56,469 bases of DNA, taken from contig PHBR01000005.1 in the NCBI GenBank assembly GCA_002840675.1, forward strand, positions 1-56,469. Reading direction: 5' to 3'. This document shows, piece by piece, positions 9,342 through 18,553 of this stretch. Below the pieces are notes generated by a model. That model made no database searches and had not been told where the DNA came from. It saw nothing but the letters and a program-made list of their open reading frames with translations. The DNA is from Chloroflexi bacterium HGW-Chloroflexi-9. Lineage in GTDB: Bacteria > Chloroflexota > Dehalococcoidia > UBA2979. The stretch's first letter is position 1; the number at the start of each line of letters is the position of its first letter. A program made the position numbers and the translations under genes.

Positions 9342-10946
9342 GTGGACATTCTGTCGTATAACCCCGGTCACGACGGTGCCGTCGCCCACCTTCGCGATGG
9401 TCGCCTCCTCTTCTCCGTTGAAGCGGAGAAGGACTCCAACTGGCGGTACAGCCCGATCGCCGGCCGTGACCTGCTCGACGCCTTTGGCCGGCTAGAGGAA
9501 GTGCCCGATGTCGTGTGCACTGGAGGCTGGTGGCCGCGCGAGGCGCGTCTGACCGGGTCGCCGTTCCATGTTGGGTATCGCGGCATCGCGAAGGACACAA
9601 TCACCGTGGACCGTGGAGCCTTTTTCGGAAAGTCGGTCCCTTTCTTCTCCTCCTCCCACGAAAGGTCGCACCTGCTTTGCGGATTCGGCATGTCGCCCTT
9701 TCCTCAAGGCTCTTCTTGCTATGCGCTGGTGTGGGAGGGGGCGATCGGCGCGTTCTACGAGATCGATCCAGATATGAACATCACACGGATCGGCGACGTG
9801 ATGAACGAACCGGGAAACCGGTATATGTCGATCTACGGATTGGCAGATCCAACTTTCCCGAAGAACGCACCGTTCTCCCGCTGGTCGGATGCGGGCAAGT
9901 TGATGGCACTCGCCTCTTTCGCTCGAAGGAGCACGCCCACCGCCGAGGAGGAGGAGTTGATGGCCTTCCTTCTATCCTCTCAACACGTTCGACTTGACCT
10001 CTACGACCGACTTGAGTCGTCCGTGTATTACAACGTGGGCACGGATGACACAGAATTTCGAAATTTTGCCGGCATCTTCAGCGACAGAATCTTCGAGACT
10101 TTCCACCGTTTTGCGAAGGCGAACTTGCGCAAAGGGTTGCCGTTGGTCATCGCGGGAGGTTGCGGCCTGAACTGCGACTGGAACACGAAGTGGAGGGAGA
10201 CCGGCATCTTTTCCGACGTCTTTGTGCCACCCGTTGCCAACGATTCCGGTTCAGCGATCGGGACGGCGATCGACGCTCAGCTCCATCTCACCGGCGATGC
10301 CAAGATCGAATGGGATGTCTATTCCGGACTACCGTTCAGGACGGATGCACCTGTCGTTCCCGGTCGCTACGACGTTCGAGACGCGAACTCCGAGGAGGTA
10401 GCTGACATGCTGAGTCAGGGCCTGATCCTCGGGTGGGTCAGCGGCCGGTATGAGATCGGTCCTCGAGCTCTCGGTAATAGGTCCATTCTCGCCGCGCCAT
10501 TCGATGACAGCACCAGGGTGCGCTTGAACGAGATCAAACAGCGCGAGCAGTTCCGACCCATCGCGCCTGTCTGTCTGGAGGCTGATGCAGCACGTTGGTT
10601 CGGCTGCGACCACGAGAGCCCGTTCATGATGTTCACCTACCAGGCCAACACGGACGCGCTGGCCGCGGTAACGCACGTGAACGGCACGGCCCGCCTTCAG
10701 ACGGTAAGCCAACACACGAACGCCCGACTCTACGACCTGCTCATCGCCTTCAAGGCGCGCACAGGATATGGAGTGCTGTGCAACACCTCCCTTAACTTCA
10801 GCGGGAAGGGGTTCATCAACAACCTGACGGACCTCGACACCTACACCGTGGAGCGTGAATTGGACGGATTCGTGGTTGAGGGGCGCGCGTATCTCCTCCG
10901 GAGTTCCGAACGCTACAGGGCGTATCGGAAGGACGGGGGTGAATGA
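9342..10946 (+). CDS. NodU/CmcH-family carbamoyltransferase
   Basis: A 534-residue O-carbamoyltransferase that would move a carbamoyl group from carbamoyl phosphate, via an adenylate, to a sugar or polyketide hydroxyl. The N-terminal Kae1-like domain begins ILSYNPGHDGAVAHL and contains LVIAGGCGLNCDWN. The C-terminal YrdC-like domain carries the diagnostic SGRYEIGPRALGNRSI, QFRPIAPVCLE, and HVNGTARLQTV. Start is the GTG at 9342, 12 nt after GAGGAGGG. It overlaps the following glycosyltransferase by 4 nt (ATGA), so the two are translated together. The substrate is therefore probably a surface glycan built by the next two genes. GC content looks lower than in the flanking chemotaxis genes. Confidence 0.9.
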   Translation: MDILSYNPGHDGAVAHLRDGRLLFSVEAEKDSNWRYSPIAGRDLLDAFGRLEEVPDVVCTGGWWPREARLTGSPFHVGYRGIAKDTITVDRGAFFGKSVPFFSSSHERSHLLCGFGMSPFPQGSSCYALVWEGAIGAFYEIDPDMNITRIGDVMNEPGNRYMSIYGLADPTFPKNAPFSRWSDAGKLMALASFARRSTPTAEEEELMAFLLSSQHVRLDLYDRLESSVYYNVGTDDTEFRNFAGIFSDRIFETFHRFAKANLRKGLPLVIAGGCGLNCDWNTKWRETGIFSDVFVPPVANDSGSAIGTAIDAQLHLTGDAKIEWDVYSGLPFRTDAPVVPGRYDVRDANSEEVADMLSQGLILGWVSGRYEIGPRALGNRSILAAPFDDSTRVRLNEIKQREQFRPIAPVCLEADAARWFGCDHESPFMMFTYQANTDALAAVTHVNGTARLQTVSQHTNARLYDLLIAFKARTGYGVLCNTSLNFSGKGFINNLTDLDTYTVERELDGFVVEGRAYLLRSSERYRAYRKDGGE

Positions 10947-11875
10947 GCTCGATGAGAAACGATCCGGAGAAACCGCTGATCGCGCCGGCACCGGACGTCG
11001 CTCCTGTAACACAAGACGCTCGGCGAGAGATCTCGGCAACGGATGGGTACCCGCCAGGCTTCGAAGAGGACGACCGCCTGCGGTCCGACTTCATTCGGCA
11101 ACTAACGCTGCGGCAACTAGGACGCGATCGAGCATCGTCGACAGGGGAGCGCACAGATCAGACGGTGCTCATACCAAGAACGCTAGTGCGGTTTTGGAAC
11201 GACCCGTGCGATGTGCCGCAGGATGTCCGCGATTGCCTGAAGACTTGGGACGCGCTGCGCGATGAAGGATTCGCGTTCCGGATGTTCGGCGACGCATCGG
11301 CAGCCGCCTACATCGCTGAGCGGTATGGTCCCCGCGAGCTCGCCGCTTTTGCGCGATGCAGGCATCCCGCAATGCGCAGCGACTATCTACGCATGTGCTT
11401 CGTGTTCTCGGAGGGCGGCCTTTACGTCGACGCCGACGATGTGCTGCTGGGTGACGGCTGGAAGGACGTCTTCCGCGACGGCACGCTGAAGATCCAGCCG
11501 CTGTGTTACGACGTGACCGCCGGGGGCATGGTGTCGGCGTCTGAACTCCGGCGAACGGACTTGCCGACGGACGATCGCATCTTCTACGTCAACAATAACC
11601 CGATCGCCGCCCCAGCCGGTCATCCAGTCTTGCGGCGGGCGCTGGTCCGCGCGACCGACAGACTGCTCGGAGATGAGCCAGCCCCGGAGATTCAGTCGAC
11701 GACAGGCCCCGGAAACCTCACCGCCGCCTTAGCCGCGCACGCCCGCGAGTCGCAGGTTGGGGGCAACCCGCCGGACTTCGAGCTGCTTCTCGACTGGGAG
11801 GGGATCGCGGAGCCGTGCTGGGACCTCGCCTACCGCAACGACGCCCGCAACTGGCGCAACATGGACCTTCGCTGA
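10943..11875 (+). CDS. DXD-motif glycosyltransferase (GT32-like)
   Basis: A 310-residue glycosyltransferase of the sugar-binding DXD class. Its signature is IPRTLVRFWNDP, a short linker, then HPAMRSDYLRM and GGLYVDADDVLL, in which the DAD triplet would bind the metal-nucleotide sugar. The first ~70 residues are polar with no family signal. The ATG at 10943 overlaps the carbamoyltransferase stop. Enzymes of this class add one sugar to a glycan acceptor. With its neighbours it would build or decorate a carbamoylated polysaccharide. No membrane segment is visible. Confidence 0.85.
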   Translation: MSSMRNDPEKPLIAPAPDVAPVTQDARREISATDGYPPGFEEDDRLRSDFIRQLTLRQLGRDRASSTGERTDQTVLIPRTLVRFWNDPCDVPQDVRDCLKTWDALRDEGFAFRMFGDASAAAYIAERYGPRELAAFARCRHPAMRSDYLRMCFVFSEGGLYVDADDVLLGDGWKDVFRDGTLKIQPLCYDVTAGGMVSASELRRTDLPTDDRIFYVNNNPIAAPAGHPVLRRALVRATDRLLGDEPAPEIQSTTGPGNLTAALAAHARESQVGGNPPDFELLLDWEGIAEPCWDLAYRNDARNWRNMDLR

Positions 11876-11900
11876 CGCGTAGGAACGGGGCCAGCCCTCG

Positions 11901-14015
11901 ATGAATCTCAACAAAGTGCTCAGTCCGATGCAAACACTCGCGTTCCGAACCTGGCGCTCACTGATCGTGTCTCTCCCAGGTGCCCGAATTCGGGCCTTCG
12001 GCGGAGACCCAGGCCAGATTGCAGCGGTCATAGTCATAAATCTAGACAGGCAGCCGAGGCGATGGCGGCGCGTGAAGAGAGAGCTACGCCGGTTCCGGAC
12101 GTACGAAGGCGTTCCGTTGACTTCGATCACGCGGCGGCTGGCAGCGGTCGATGCTCGGGACGGTCGGGCCGTCGCAGCGACCGTCGACGTGGACGCGATG
12201 TATCGAATCGGCGATCAGTTGTACGTGCAGCCAGACGCGCGGCTGGCGGAGTGCTTCCCCGAGGACGAGCCGGTGCGGATGACGCGGCAGGAAGTGGCGG
12301 TGGCCCGGTCACACGTGGAGGCCTGGAAAGCTATCGCGAACGGGATCGACGATTACGTTCTCGTGCTGGAAGACGACGTCTGGTTCACGCCCGGCGCCCC
12401 GGCCGCTATCGATCGCGGCTGGCGCGCAGCCCTCAGCCGGTGCGCACTCGAAGGCGGCCCGAAGCTGCTCTACTTTTCATACAGTGACGCTGGTGGATCC
12501 GCGGCGCGGGTCGATGTTTGCGACAGCCTATTTCGAGCTGTGCGCGGTCTGTGGCACCTCTCGGGATACGTGCTCTCGCGCGAGGGAGCAGCCGCGCTCC
12601 TTCGTGCAATGCCCGTCGTCGGGCCCGTCGACCTCTGGATGAACTACCGGTTTGCCGAACTCGGTGCGCTCGCGCTCACTTCGCCCGTGATCGCACAGAG
12701 GCGGGACGAAGCATCGGACAATGCTTATTCGGTCCTGCCATATCTGGCCAAAGCCGGCATCATCGATGCGGGGCACGGAGCTAAGCCCCCGAATCAGCTC
12801 CGCACCGGTCCAGTGCTGGCGTGGACCGGGGGCGCGAAGCGGGAAAGCCTCGCCATGGCGCTGTCGATGCTCGGGCTGCGCGTCCGTGCGTTCGACGGCG
12901 ACGAGGAGCCGATGCACGAGCGAGAACTGCACGAGGTATTGAAGACGTTCGACGCTCTCGTTAACGCTCCGCTCGTGCCCGCCGCGCTCTCCGCCGCGGC
13001 GGCGGACGGGCGCTCGGTGATCCTTTTGGAGGCCGACGCGCCGCCGCCAGCGGGTTTGGAGCCACACCGGCTGCCGCCGTTGCGGTCGGCCGTCCTGGCA
13101 CCCGGCGACTCCTGCGACGGATCGTGGGAAGTCCTCTGCGGCGCGTTGGGCCTTATCAAGCCAACTGAAGCCTTCCCGGCCGGAGCTCCGCGAGATCTTC
13201 GCGTATTCCGAGACGACCACCCGACCGGGCGGCTCGGATCTGCTGCGCGGGTACTGCGGGACGACCGCCAGATGGACGATTCGCCATGGATCCTGCCATC
13301 GTCGAAGGGCTGGCGGCCTGGACCTATCGCGGGCCGTTTGGTGTGCCCACCCGGCCTGCCCGTCGCCGAGGCCTCGATGACAGAGGCGTCGACATCATTC
13401 CCTGGCCTTGTTGGAACGTTTCCAGGCAACCTAGCGTCGTTTGCGCGGGAGAGTGTCCAGTACGGCGTCGAGGGCGCGCAACTAGTGCTCGATGCGGTCG
13501 AAGGCGGACGACGCCCCTACCGGTCGGGAGCCTTCGCGTCCGTGCGCTCATTCGGGCATGGGCGTTTTGAGGCCGAGATTCGGGCGGCGCCGGGCTCGGG
13601 GCTCATTACTGGTTTCTTTCTGCATCGGGACACGCCGCGGCAGGAGATCGACATCGAGTTCGCGGGGCATGATCCCCGGCGCATGTTGGCCAACGTCTTC
13701 TTCAATCCCGGCGACGATGGCACCGCGATGTCCTTCGGCTACCGCGGCTCGCCCTATTGGATCGATCTCGGCTTCGACGCCACCGCGGACTTCCATCTGT
13801 ACGCCATCGACTGGCAGCCGGACCGTGTGGCCTGGCTGGTAGACGGCGTGATTGTCCATGAGCGTGTCAGCTGGGATCCGACACCCATCCCTCACTTGGA
13901 CATGCGCCTCCATGCCAACCTTTGGGCACCCCGCTCCGAGGAACTCGCCAGACGGATAGACGAGAGCACACTGCCGGCGGCCGCTGCCTTCAGGAACGTA
14001 TCGGTCAGGGCCTGA
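11901..14015 (+). CDS. GT25 glycosyltransferase fused to a GH16 glycoside hydrolase-like domain
   Basis: A 704-residue fusion. Residues ~42-250 are a GT25 (LPS galactosyltransferase-type) domain: AAVIVINLDRQPRRW, MTRQEVAVARSHVEAW, and LVLEDDVWF with the EDD triplet at 157-159. Residues ~303-450 form an unassigned segment beginning GPVLAWTGGAKRES, faintly like a sulfotransferase P-loop region. From ~505 to the end is a GH16-type jelly roll with the catalytic motif EIDIE at 582-586 (Glu582 nucleophile, Glu586 acid/base by family rule), then DFHLYAIDWQPDRVAWLVDG, typical of GH16. No secretion signal is visible. It may both build and trim or transfer the same glycan. Start is the ATG at 11901 after AGGAACGGGG, 25 nt behind the previous gene. 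Confidence 0.85.
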   Translation: MNLNKVLSPMQTLAFRTWRSLIVSLPGARIRAFGGDPGQIAAVIVINLDRQPRRWRRVKRELRRFRTYEGVPLTSITRRLAAVDARDGRAVAATVDVDAMYRIGDQLYVQPDARLAECFPEDEPVRMTRQEVAVARSHVEAWKAIANGIDDYVLVLEDDVWFTPGAPAAIDRGWRAALSRCALEGGPKLLYFSYSDAGGSAARVDVCDSLFRAVRGLWHLSGYVLSREGAAALLRAMPVVGPVDLWMNYRFAELGALALTSPVIAQRRDEASDNAYSVLPYLAKAGIIDAGHGAKPPNQLRTGPVLAWTGGAKRESLAMALSMLGLRVRAFDGDEEPMHERELHEVLKTFDALVNAPLVPAALSAAAADGRSVILLEADAPPPAGLEPHRLPPLRSAVLAPGDSCDGSWEVLCGALGLIKPTEAFPAGAPRDLRVFRDDHPTGRLGSAARVLRDDRQMDDSPWILPSSKGWRPGPIAGRLVCPPGLPVAEASMTEASTSFPGLVGTFPGNLASFARESVQYGVEGAQLVLDAVEGGRRPYRSGAFASVRSFGHGRFEAEIRAAPGSGLITGFFLHRDTPRQEIDIEFAGHDPRRMLANVFFNPGDDGTAMSFGYRGSPYWIDLGFDATADFHLYAIDWQPDRVAWLVDGVIVHERVSWDPTPIPHLDMRLHANLWAPRSEELARRIDESTLPAAAAFRNVSVRA

Positions 14016-14473
14016 GCGGTAGATCGCACAGGGGCCGGAGTAACAGAATCTGCCTGGTCTCGTGTGCGTGGCCCATCAGCGCCGCCGCCCACGCCAGTCC
14101 GCGAGATTGTCGAGATGACAGATGAAGAAGGAGTCGCTTCCTGGTCGGCGCGATGCGCGATGCGCGATCGGTAGGTCGGTTCAGTGGCACCCTCGGGAGG
14201 ATTCGAACTTCCGTCCCGCGGACCCGTGTCAGGAAGATCAACCGCTAGGCAGCGACGGAGGGATGCGACTCACAACTCCTGTCAACCTATAGGCGGAGCG
14301 CGACGGGACAAGCTACACGCCGAGTCGCTCGCAGACCCACTGCTACAGTTCGGGCGTGTGAAAACAAAGGAACGAGTGTTCTCGCCGCGCACTGGAGCGC
14401 TCAGCGATCCACTTGATCGTCGAGGGCTGCATAACCGGGTTGGTTCACTTTCGTGTTCGAGCTTGAGGCGAAG
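14016..14473. other. Intergenic stretch containing a degenerate tRNA-like sequence
   Basis: This 458-nt gap separates the rightward polysaccharide operon from the leftward Rad50-like gene. The only structure I see is the tRNA-like block at 14188-14270, described separately. No open frame here has a ribosome site or a recognisable domain. Confidence 0.5.
14188..14270 (-). tRNA. Degenerate tRNA-like sequence with 3' CCA
   Basis: On the minus strand the block ends GGAAG TTCGAAT CCTCC followed by CGAGGGTGCCA, i.e. a T arm (one mismatch) and a CCA end. Upstream are GTCC-GCG-GGAC, which can form a variable arm, and CTGACAC, which would read as a Val(GAC) anticodon loop. The anticodon stem and D arm do not pair properly, and the 5' acceptor is only approximate. 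I read it as a decayed tRNA or an attachment-site relic rather than a functional tRNA. Confidence 0.35.
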
Positions 14474-16591
14474 CTATACGACCATCCGGATGGGCGCCGT
14501 GTCCGTGGAGACGGCCGTGGCCTTGATCTCGGGGCCTTGCCGACCCCACCCCTCTAGTTCGATCCATACAGTTCTTTGGTTGTCGCGGACTGGGCGTAGC
14601 TTCCTGGCTAGGAGTTGTGCGAATCGAGCATCGTGCGTCGATACGACTAACTGACGCTGGTCTCTCGCGCGCCGGAGTAGATCGATAAGCCCCAAGAGAT
14701 TCACGTCGTCGAGGCTCTGTAGCGGGTCGTCGAGGAGTGCTGCTTCGAGTCTGAGGGTGGGCATTCCCAAGTTAAACGCAAGGAAGATGGCAACTGCGAG
14801 CGCATTCACCTGGGAGCTTGAGAGGAACTTTTCTGGGGTTTGCGTAGAGAGAGGAGTAAGCGGGTCGTCGAGGACCGCAGAGAGCTGCCCGCGCCGGCGG
14901 AACATGCGGGTATCAAACCGAGCCCGTCTGAATATTGGGTGCGGATCCATTCTGCCGTAGATGCGGCCAAGCAATGGCTCGATGTCCTTCAGCGCCAAAT
15001 CGACCAGAGATTCGGTCGCATTCTGGAGGTCCTCGATGATCGTCCGGCTGAGATCGGCGGTTCGCCTCCGACCATTCAGCTGGTACAACTCTGCCGTCAA
15101 CTGTGTCTCTAACCTACGAATCGTCTCCTCGCGTTCTGTTCTCAGGCTGAACTCAGACACTCGGCTCAGCAAGAGCGCGAGTGATTCTCCCGATGCACGG
15201 AGGGCTGATAGGCCTTCAGTGACGCGTTCGAGGTTTGCGAGTTCGGTGGCGACAATCTCGGGAGTTGCAGACTCGGGCAGGTCGAGCGCCTGAAGCTGCC
15301 GCTTCAACGTCGCATCTCGCACTCGCGCTGTCCGTTCGGCTTCGGTGGCTGCAACCAATTGGGCAACGATCCGTCCCTGTTCGATCTCGAGGTTTCGAAG
15401 ATCGAGTGTGAGTGCAGGTAGCTGCTGCTCGTCTGTCGTCGTGGCAGGAGACACGCCCGAAGCAACTATGAGTTCGAGCCTTGCTCGCGTGTCAGCCACT
15501 ACATGGAGTTGATTGCATACGGGACAGATCTCGGTCAGATCCTGTAGCGCGAGGGCGGCGAGTGCCTTGAGTCGTTCCACCGACTCCGCTAGTTCCGTGA
15601 GCCTCCTCCTCTCTTCTGCAATGCGCTCACGCGAGCGGGCCAGTTCAGCTTGTACGGCGAGGATCCGGCCATTGACTTCTTCGGCGCTTACGCGAAGCCG
15701 CTCAGCATCAAGAGGCGCGACGTCTGCCGGTCTCGTTCGCAGGTCCGAAAGAATTGTTTGCATCTCGGCGGCCCGACGTACCATCGGGCGCATGCGCGCG
15801 TCTGCTTCGTTGACAATTGAATTGAGAGCCCTGGCTCGGTCTGCGCCTAGATCGGATATTGAAAGACCGAGCTGGGTTGCAGAATGGATCCAAGAATCCC
15901 ATTGAAGATCGACCTCAGCCGCTGCCGTTGTTTCAGGACTCAGCGCGCTCAGCTCCGCGCGCGCCGCATCCAGCAGTGAACGCGTGCGGGCACTGCCTTG
16001 TTCAGCATGAGTAGTAGCCGTGTTCCAACCGCGCTGCGACGATTCCAGCTGCCTCTGGAGCTCAACGACCTGGCCGACGCCGACCAACGTTTCAACTAGC
16101 TGGAAACGAGCCTCCGGGTCATCCTCGTCGACGAACGCTCGTACGACATCTTGCTGCAGGTACAGGCTGCGCGTGAAAACGTGGCGTAGCCGTGGAAGCG
16201 GCTCGGGCTCGGCGGAACCCTCTGGCCATAGCGCTTGGAGTAGGGCGGCTTCAGCCGACGGTCCTCGGAGCACTGCCGAACCGTCCATGGAGAGGGCGAT
16301 GCCCGATGAGTTGTTCTCGATGGAGCGAGTGACATTCAGCTCGCGTCCACCGTCCTCACGGAGACGGAGCGATACCGACGCGGTCGCTGTATCGGAGAAG
16401 AGCGACACGAGCTCACTGTCCGGGCCAATGCGCGGCACGGCTCCCGTTAGAGCCCACATGATTGCATCGAACAGCGACGTCTTCCCCTGGCCGTTTGGCG
16501 CCGAGACGATCACGACGTCGGCGTCGAGATCGATCGTTCGACGTTGCGGGAATCCGCGGAAGCCAGCGATATCGACGGACACGAGTCTCAT
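14474..16591 (-). CDS. Rad50/SMC-like ABC ATPase of a candidate three-component defence system
   Basis: A 705-residue ATPase. Residues 31-38 are the Walker A (APNGQGKT, with Ala where Gly is usual). Long coiled-coil arms run from ~165 to ~540, interrupted by a zinc-hook-like CPVC at 356-359. The C-terminal lobe has a signature LSSSQ (590-594), Walker B ALLDDP (619-624) with the following D-loop SLDD, and an H-loop in VVSTHD. This is the layout of Rad50, RecN and defence SMC-like proteins, which sense DNA ends or structures. It overlaps the upstream gene by 4 nt and closes a three-gene leftward operon with a SIR2-like protein. In such sets the ATPase is expected to be the sensor; that role is inference. 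Confidence 0.85.
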   Translation of the reverse strand: MRLVSVDIAGFRGFPQRRTIDLDADVVIVSAPNGQGKTSLFDAIMWALTGAVPRIGPDSELVSLFSDTATASVSLRLREDGGRELNVTRSIENNSSGIALSMDGSAVLRGPSAEAALLQALWPEGSAEPEPLPRLRHVFTRSLYLQQDVVRAFVDEDDPEARFQLVETLVGVGQVVELQRQLESSQRGWNTATTHAEQGSARTRSLLDAARAELSALSPETTAAAEVDLQWDSWIHSATQLGLSISDLGADRARALNSIVNEADARMRPMVRRAAEMQTILSDLRTRPADVAPLDAERLRVSAEEVNGRILAVQAELARSRERIAEERRRLTELAESVERLKALAALALQDLTEICPVCNQLHVVADTRARLELIVASGVSPATTTDEQQLPALTLDLRNLEIEQGRIVAQLVAATEAERTARVRDATLKRQLQALDLPESATPEIVATELANLERVTEGLSALRASGESLALLLSRVSEFSLRTEREETIRRLETQLTAELYQLNGRRRTADLSRTIIEDLQNATESLVDLALKDIEPLLGRIYGRMDPHPIFRRARFDTRMFRRRGQLSAVLDDPLTPLSTQTPEKFLSSSQVNALAVAIFLAFNLGMPTLRLEAALLDDPLQSLDDVNLLGLIDLLRRARDQRQLVVSTHDARFAQLLARKLRPVRDNQRTVWIELEGWGRQGPEIKATAVSTDTAPIRMVV

Positions 16592-17187
16592 GAGTTCGCG
16601 TCGTCTCTAAGCGCGTGAATGGCTTCGAGTAGAGGTTCGTCGTTCCGGAAGGCGTCAATCAGCGTGCGTACAACGTCTTCGTCGACACCAGCCGCGGCTA
16701 GAACGGGAGGTAGGAGCAACATGACGTCCGGGTGCTGGTTCGCTCCCGGTGTCATCTCAAGCGGAAGCAATGGTGACAAGAGTCGTTCGATGTCGCTGAT
16801 CGCCCGAATGTCCTCGCCAGATGCGACGAGTTTGCGTGCCCGCGTCGTGTCGTACCGGATCCTATCGCCTTGCTCGTATCGGTCCCTAGCTTCGTCAGTC
16901 GTAATCAGTACCAGGTAGCCGTCCCAAGTCTTCGGTTCGCCGCGACGCCAATAGTTGGAGATGATGTCGACAAAGCTGTCTTGCGCCCGTGGCCACTGGT
17001 CGATCAGGTCGCCCCATGTGTCGTAGATCACGAGACACACTACAGAGTATGGGTCTTCAAACAGGCGGCCAGGGTCGCCGTCGGAGACCGCGTTCACGCG
17101 AGTGAACCCGCCTTGCTCTAGAGCCTGTGAGGCGGCGGCAACCGCCGCTGCGGTCAACGGGATCGAGCTAGTCATGCACGAACTCAC
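16588..17187 (-). CDS. Middle component between SIR2-like and Rad50-like genes, unknown fold
   Basis: A 199-residue acidic protein without a motif I can name. It has VVCLVIYDTWGDLIDQW, a hydrophobic strand with an aromatic run, then WDGYLVLITTD, and a helical C-terminus. Size, position and overlap with both neighbours (20 nt into the SIR2-like gene if the GTG at 17187 is used, 4 nt into the ATPase gene) match the middle component of ABC three-component systems, where a small protein connects effector and SMC-like ATPase. An internal ATG at 17175 is an alternative start. It also resembles the ATPase-adjacent small subunits that tune SMC-like proteins. The assignment rests on context. Confidence 0.6.
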   Translation of the reverse strand: MSSCMTSSIPLTAAAVAAASQALEQGGFTRVNAVSDGDPGRLFEDPYSVVCLVIYDTWGDLIDQWPRAQDSFVDIISNYWRRGEPKTWDGYLVLITTDEARDRYEQGDRIRYDTTRARKLVASGEDIRAISDIERLLSPLLPLEMTPGANQHPDVMLLLPPVLAAAGVDEDVVRTLIDAFRNDEPLLEAIHALRDDANS

Positions 17188-18553
17188 GAATCCTCACCGG
17201 ATTCTGCCGGAGCGCCTGCAAGTCAACGAACTCGGGACCCAGTGCTGGCGCGAGGATGCTGTCGTGCTGCTCGTCCATCGCAATATCCATGGGCATTGCA
17301 GTGTCGGCAGCCACACCCGTCGCGCCCGAAACGATGGCCACGGTCGGGGCAGGCGAATGCTCTCGCCATCTATACGCATATCGAATGGCGTCATCTTCGA
17401 TGCCGTGCCAGGATCTCACGCCGCGACCCGTGAACAGAAGTATGGAGCCGGCGAAGCTCTCGCCACGCCAGAATTCAACAACGCCGTCGGAGGACACTCG
17501 CGCTATCGCTGTGGTCTCTTGCTCGATCCATCGGATCACTAAGAGGAACAGGCCAATCTGATCGAGATCGACAGTCCGATGTGGCTGGTAATCCGTGCGG
17601 GAAAGTATCCAGGTCGCCCGCAGGCGGCCAAGCCCTACGAGGCCGATGGAGACCCATCGCCGGGAGAGATCAGAAAGGCCGACGCTATCCCATGGGCCTT
17701 CCGGCGCGAGTTGCATGCATCGCGCCTCCAGAGCGGCTCGGTGCTCTTCAGCGACGCGTTCAGCGAGCTGACGCATCAGATCGCCCCAGCCGAGACGAAT
17801 GTAATTGGCTTCGGATATCTGGAGTTCGCCGAAGAATGCTGATGCGGCCGGCTCCTCAGGCCCGACTTGATAGATCTCGCCCGCGATAGCTACCGACCGA
17901 ACCTTCGAGAGGGTCGCGGCCAACAGCGTCGCGGCGGAGCCAAGACCAACGAAGAGGACGACCGAAGCTGCTAGGAAGCGAGCAGCGACGACCTGCTCCC
18001 ACGTTCCCTCCCATTCTGGCTCGAGTCGGGCTGGGCGGAGGATCCATTCAGCGGGCGGACGTTGCGCGCTTCGATGGAGGTAAACGAGATTCAGGAGCCC
18101 AAGGCTCGCACTGTCCCCGGGGCCCTCGATGATCGCAACGTCGTCTCGAGCGTCGAGTTCGACTAGGGCATGTGTGGCAGCGAGGTCATAGTTCAACGTT
18201 AGCAGGGAGCCGATGATCTGCTCGCGCATCAATGCTGCCGCGATCAGGTAGCCATCGTTTGGCTTCGCCATCTGAAACCGACGAACCGGCATCCGCTCGA
18301 CGAGCGCCTCCTGAGCGCCGGTCTTCTCGAAGACCTTGTCAGCCACTGACGCCAGGTCTCCCGGATCGCCGACATCGCCATCAACGAGAATATGGTCAAC
18401 GACGAGTCGCCGAAATGCGTCGGATGAGAGTGCCGCGGCAAGAGGCAGATCGGTCGGCGGTTCAAGTGAGCAGCCTGCACCAACTACCAGCACCACGTTT
18501 CCAGGTGCCGGATTGGCAACTGCATGAAGAAGGCTTGCGGGAATGTCTGGCAA
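17168..18553 (-). CDS. SIR2-like protein, probable NAD-depleting effector
   Basis: The N-terminal ~200 residues carry SIR2 features: VVLVVGAGCSLEPP (nucleotide loop), a strand-helix SLLTLNYDLAATHAL with the Asn-Tyr-Asp seen in prokaryotic SIR2 effectors, NLVYLHRS where others have KLHG, and VLFVGLGSAATLL. In anti-phage systems such domains hydrolyse NAD+ on activation, causing growth arrest. The second half (~260 residues) has no recognised domain. The frame is open to 18676, but I use the TTG at 18553 because AGGAG lies 5 nt upstream and the SIR2 fold begins about 18 residues later. It is the first gene of the SIR2/middle/ATPase operon. Confidence 0.75.
   Translation of the reverse strand: MPDIPASLLHAVANPAPGNVVLVVGAGCSLEPPTDLPLAAALSSDAFRRLVVDHILVDGDVGDPGDLASVADKVFEKTGAQEALVERMPVRRFQMAKPNDGYLIAAALMREQIIGSLLTLNYDLAATHALVELDARDDVAIIEGPGDSASLGLLNLVYLHRSAQRPPAEWILRPARLEPEWEGTWEQVVAARFLAASVVLFVGLGSAATLLAATLSKVRSVAIAGEIYQVGPEEPAASAFFGELQISEANYIRLGWGDLMRQLAERVAEEHRAALEARCMQLAPEGPWDSVGLSDLSRRWVSIGLVGLGRLRATWILSRTDYQPHRTVDLDQIGLFLLVIRWIEQETTAIARVSSDGVVEFWRGESFAGSILLFTGRGVRSWHGIEDDAIRYAYRWREHSPAPTVAIVSGATGVAADTAMPMDIAMDEQHDSILAPALGPEFVDLQALRQNPVRIREFVHD

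Noticed and set aside
14474..16591. Calling the Rad50-like gene chromosomal recN or sbcC
   Set aside because: Its operon overlap with a SIR2-like gene and an unknown middle gene, its 705-residue length and its single CPVC hook do not fit recN, and no sbcD nuclease is adjacent.
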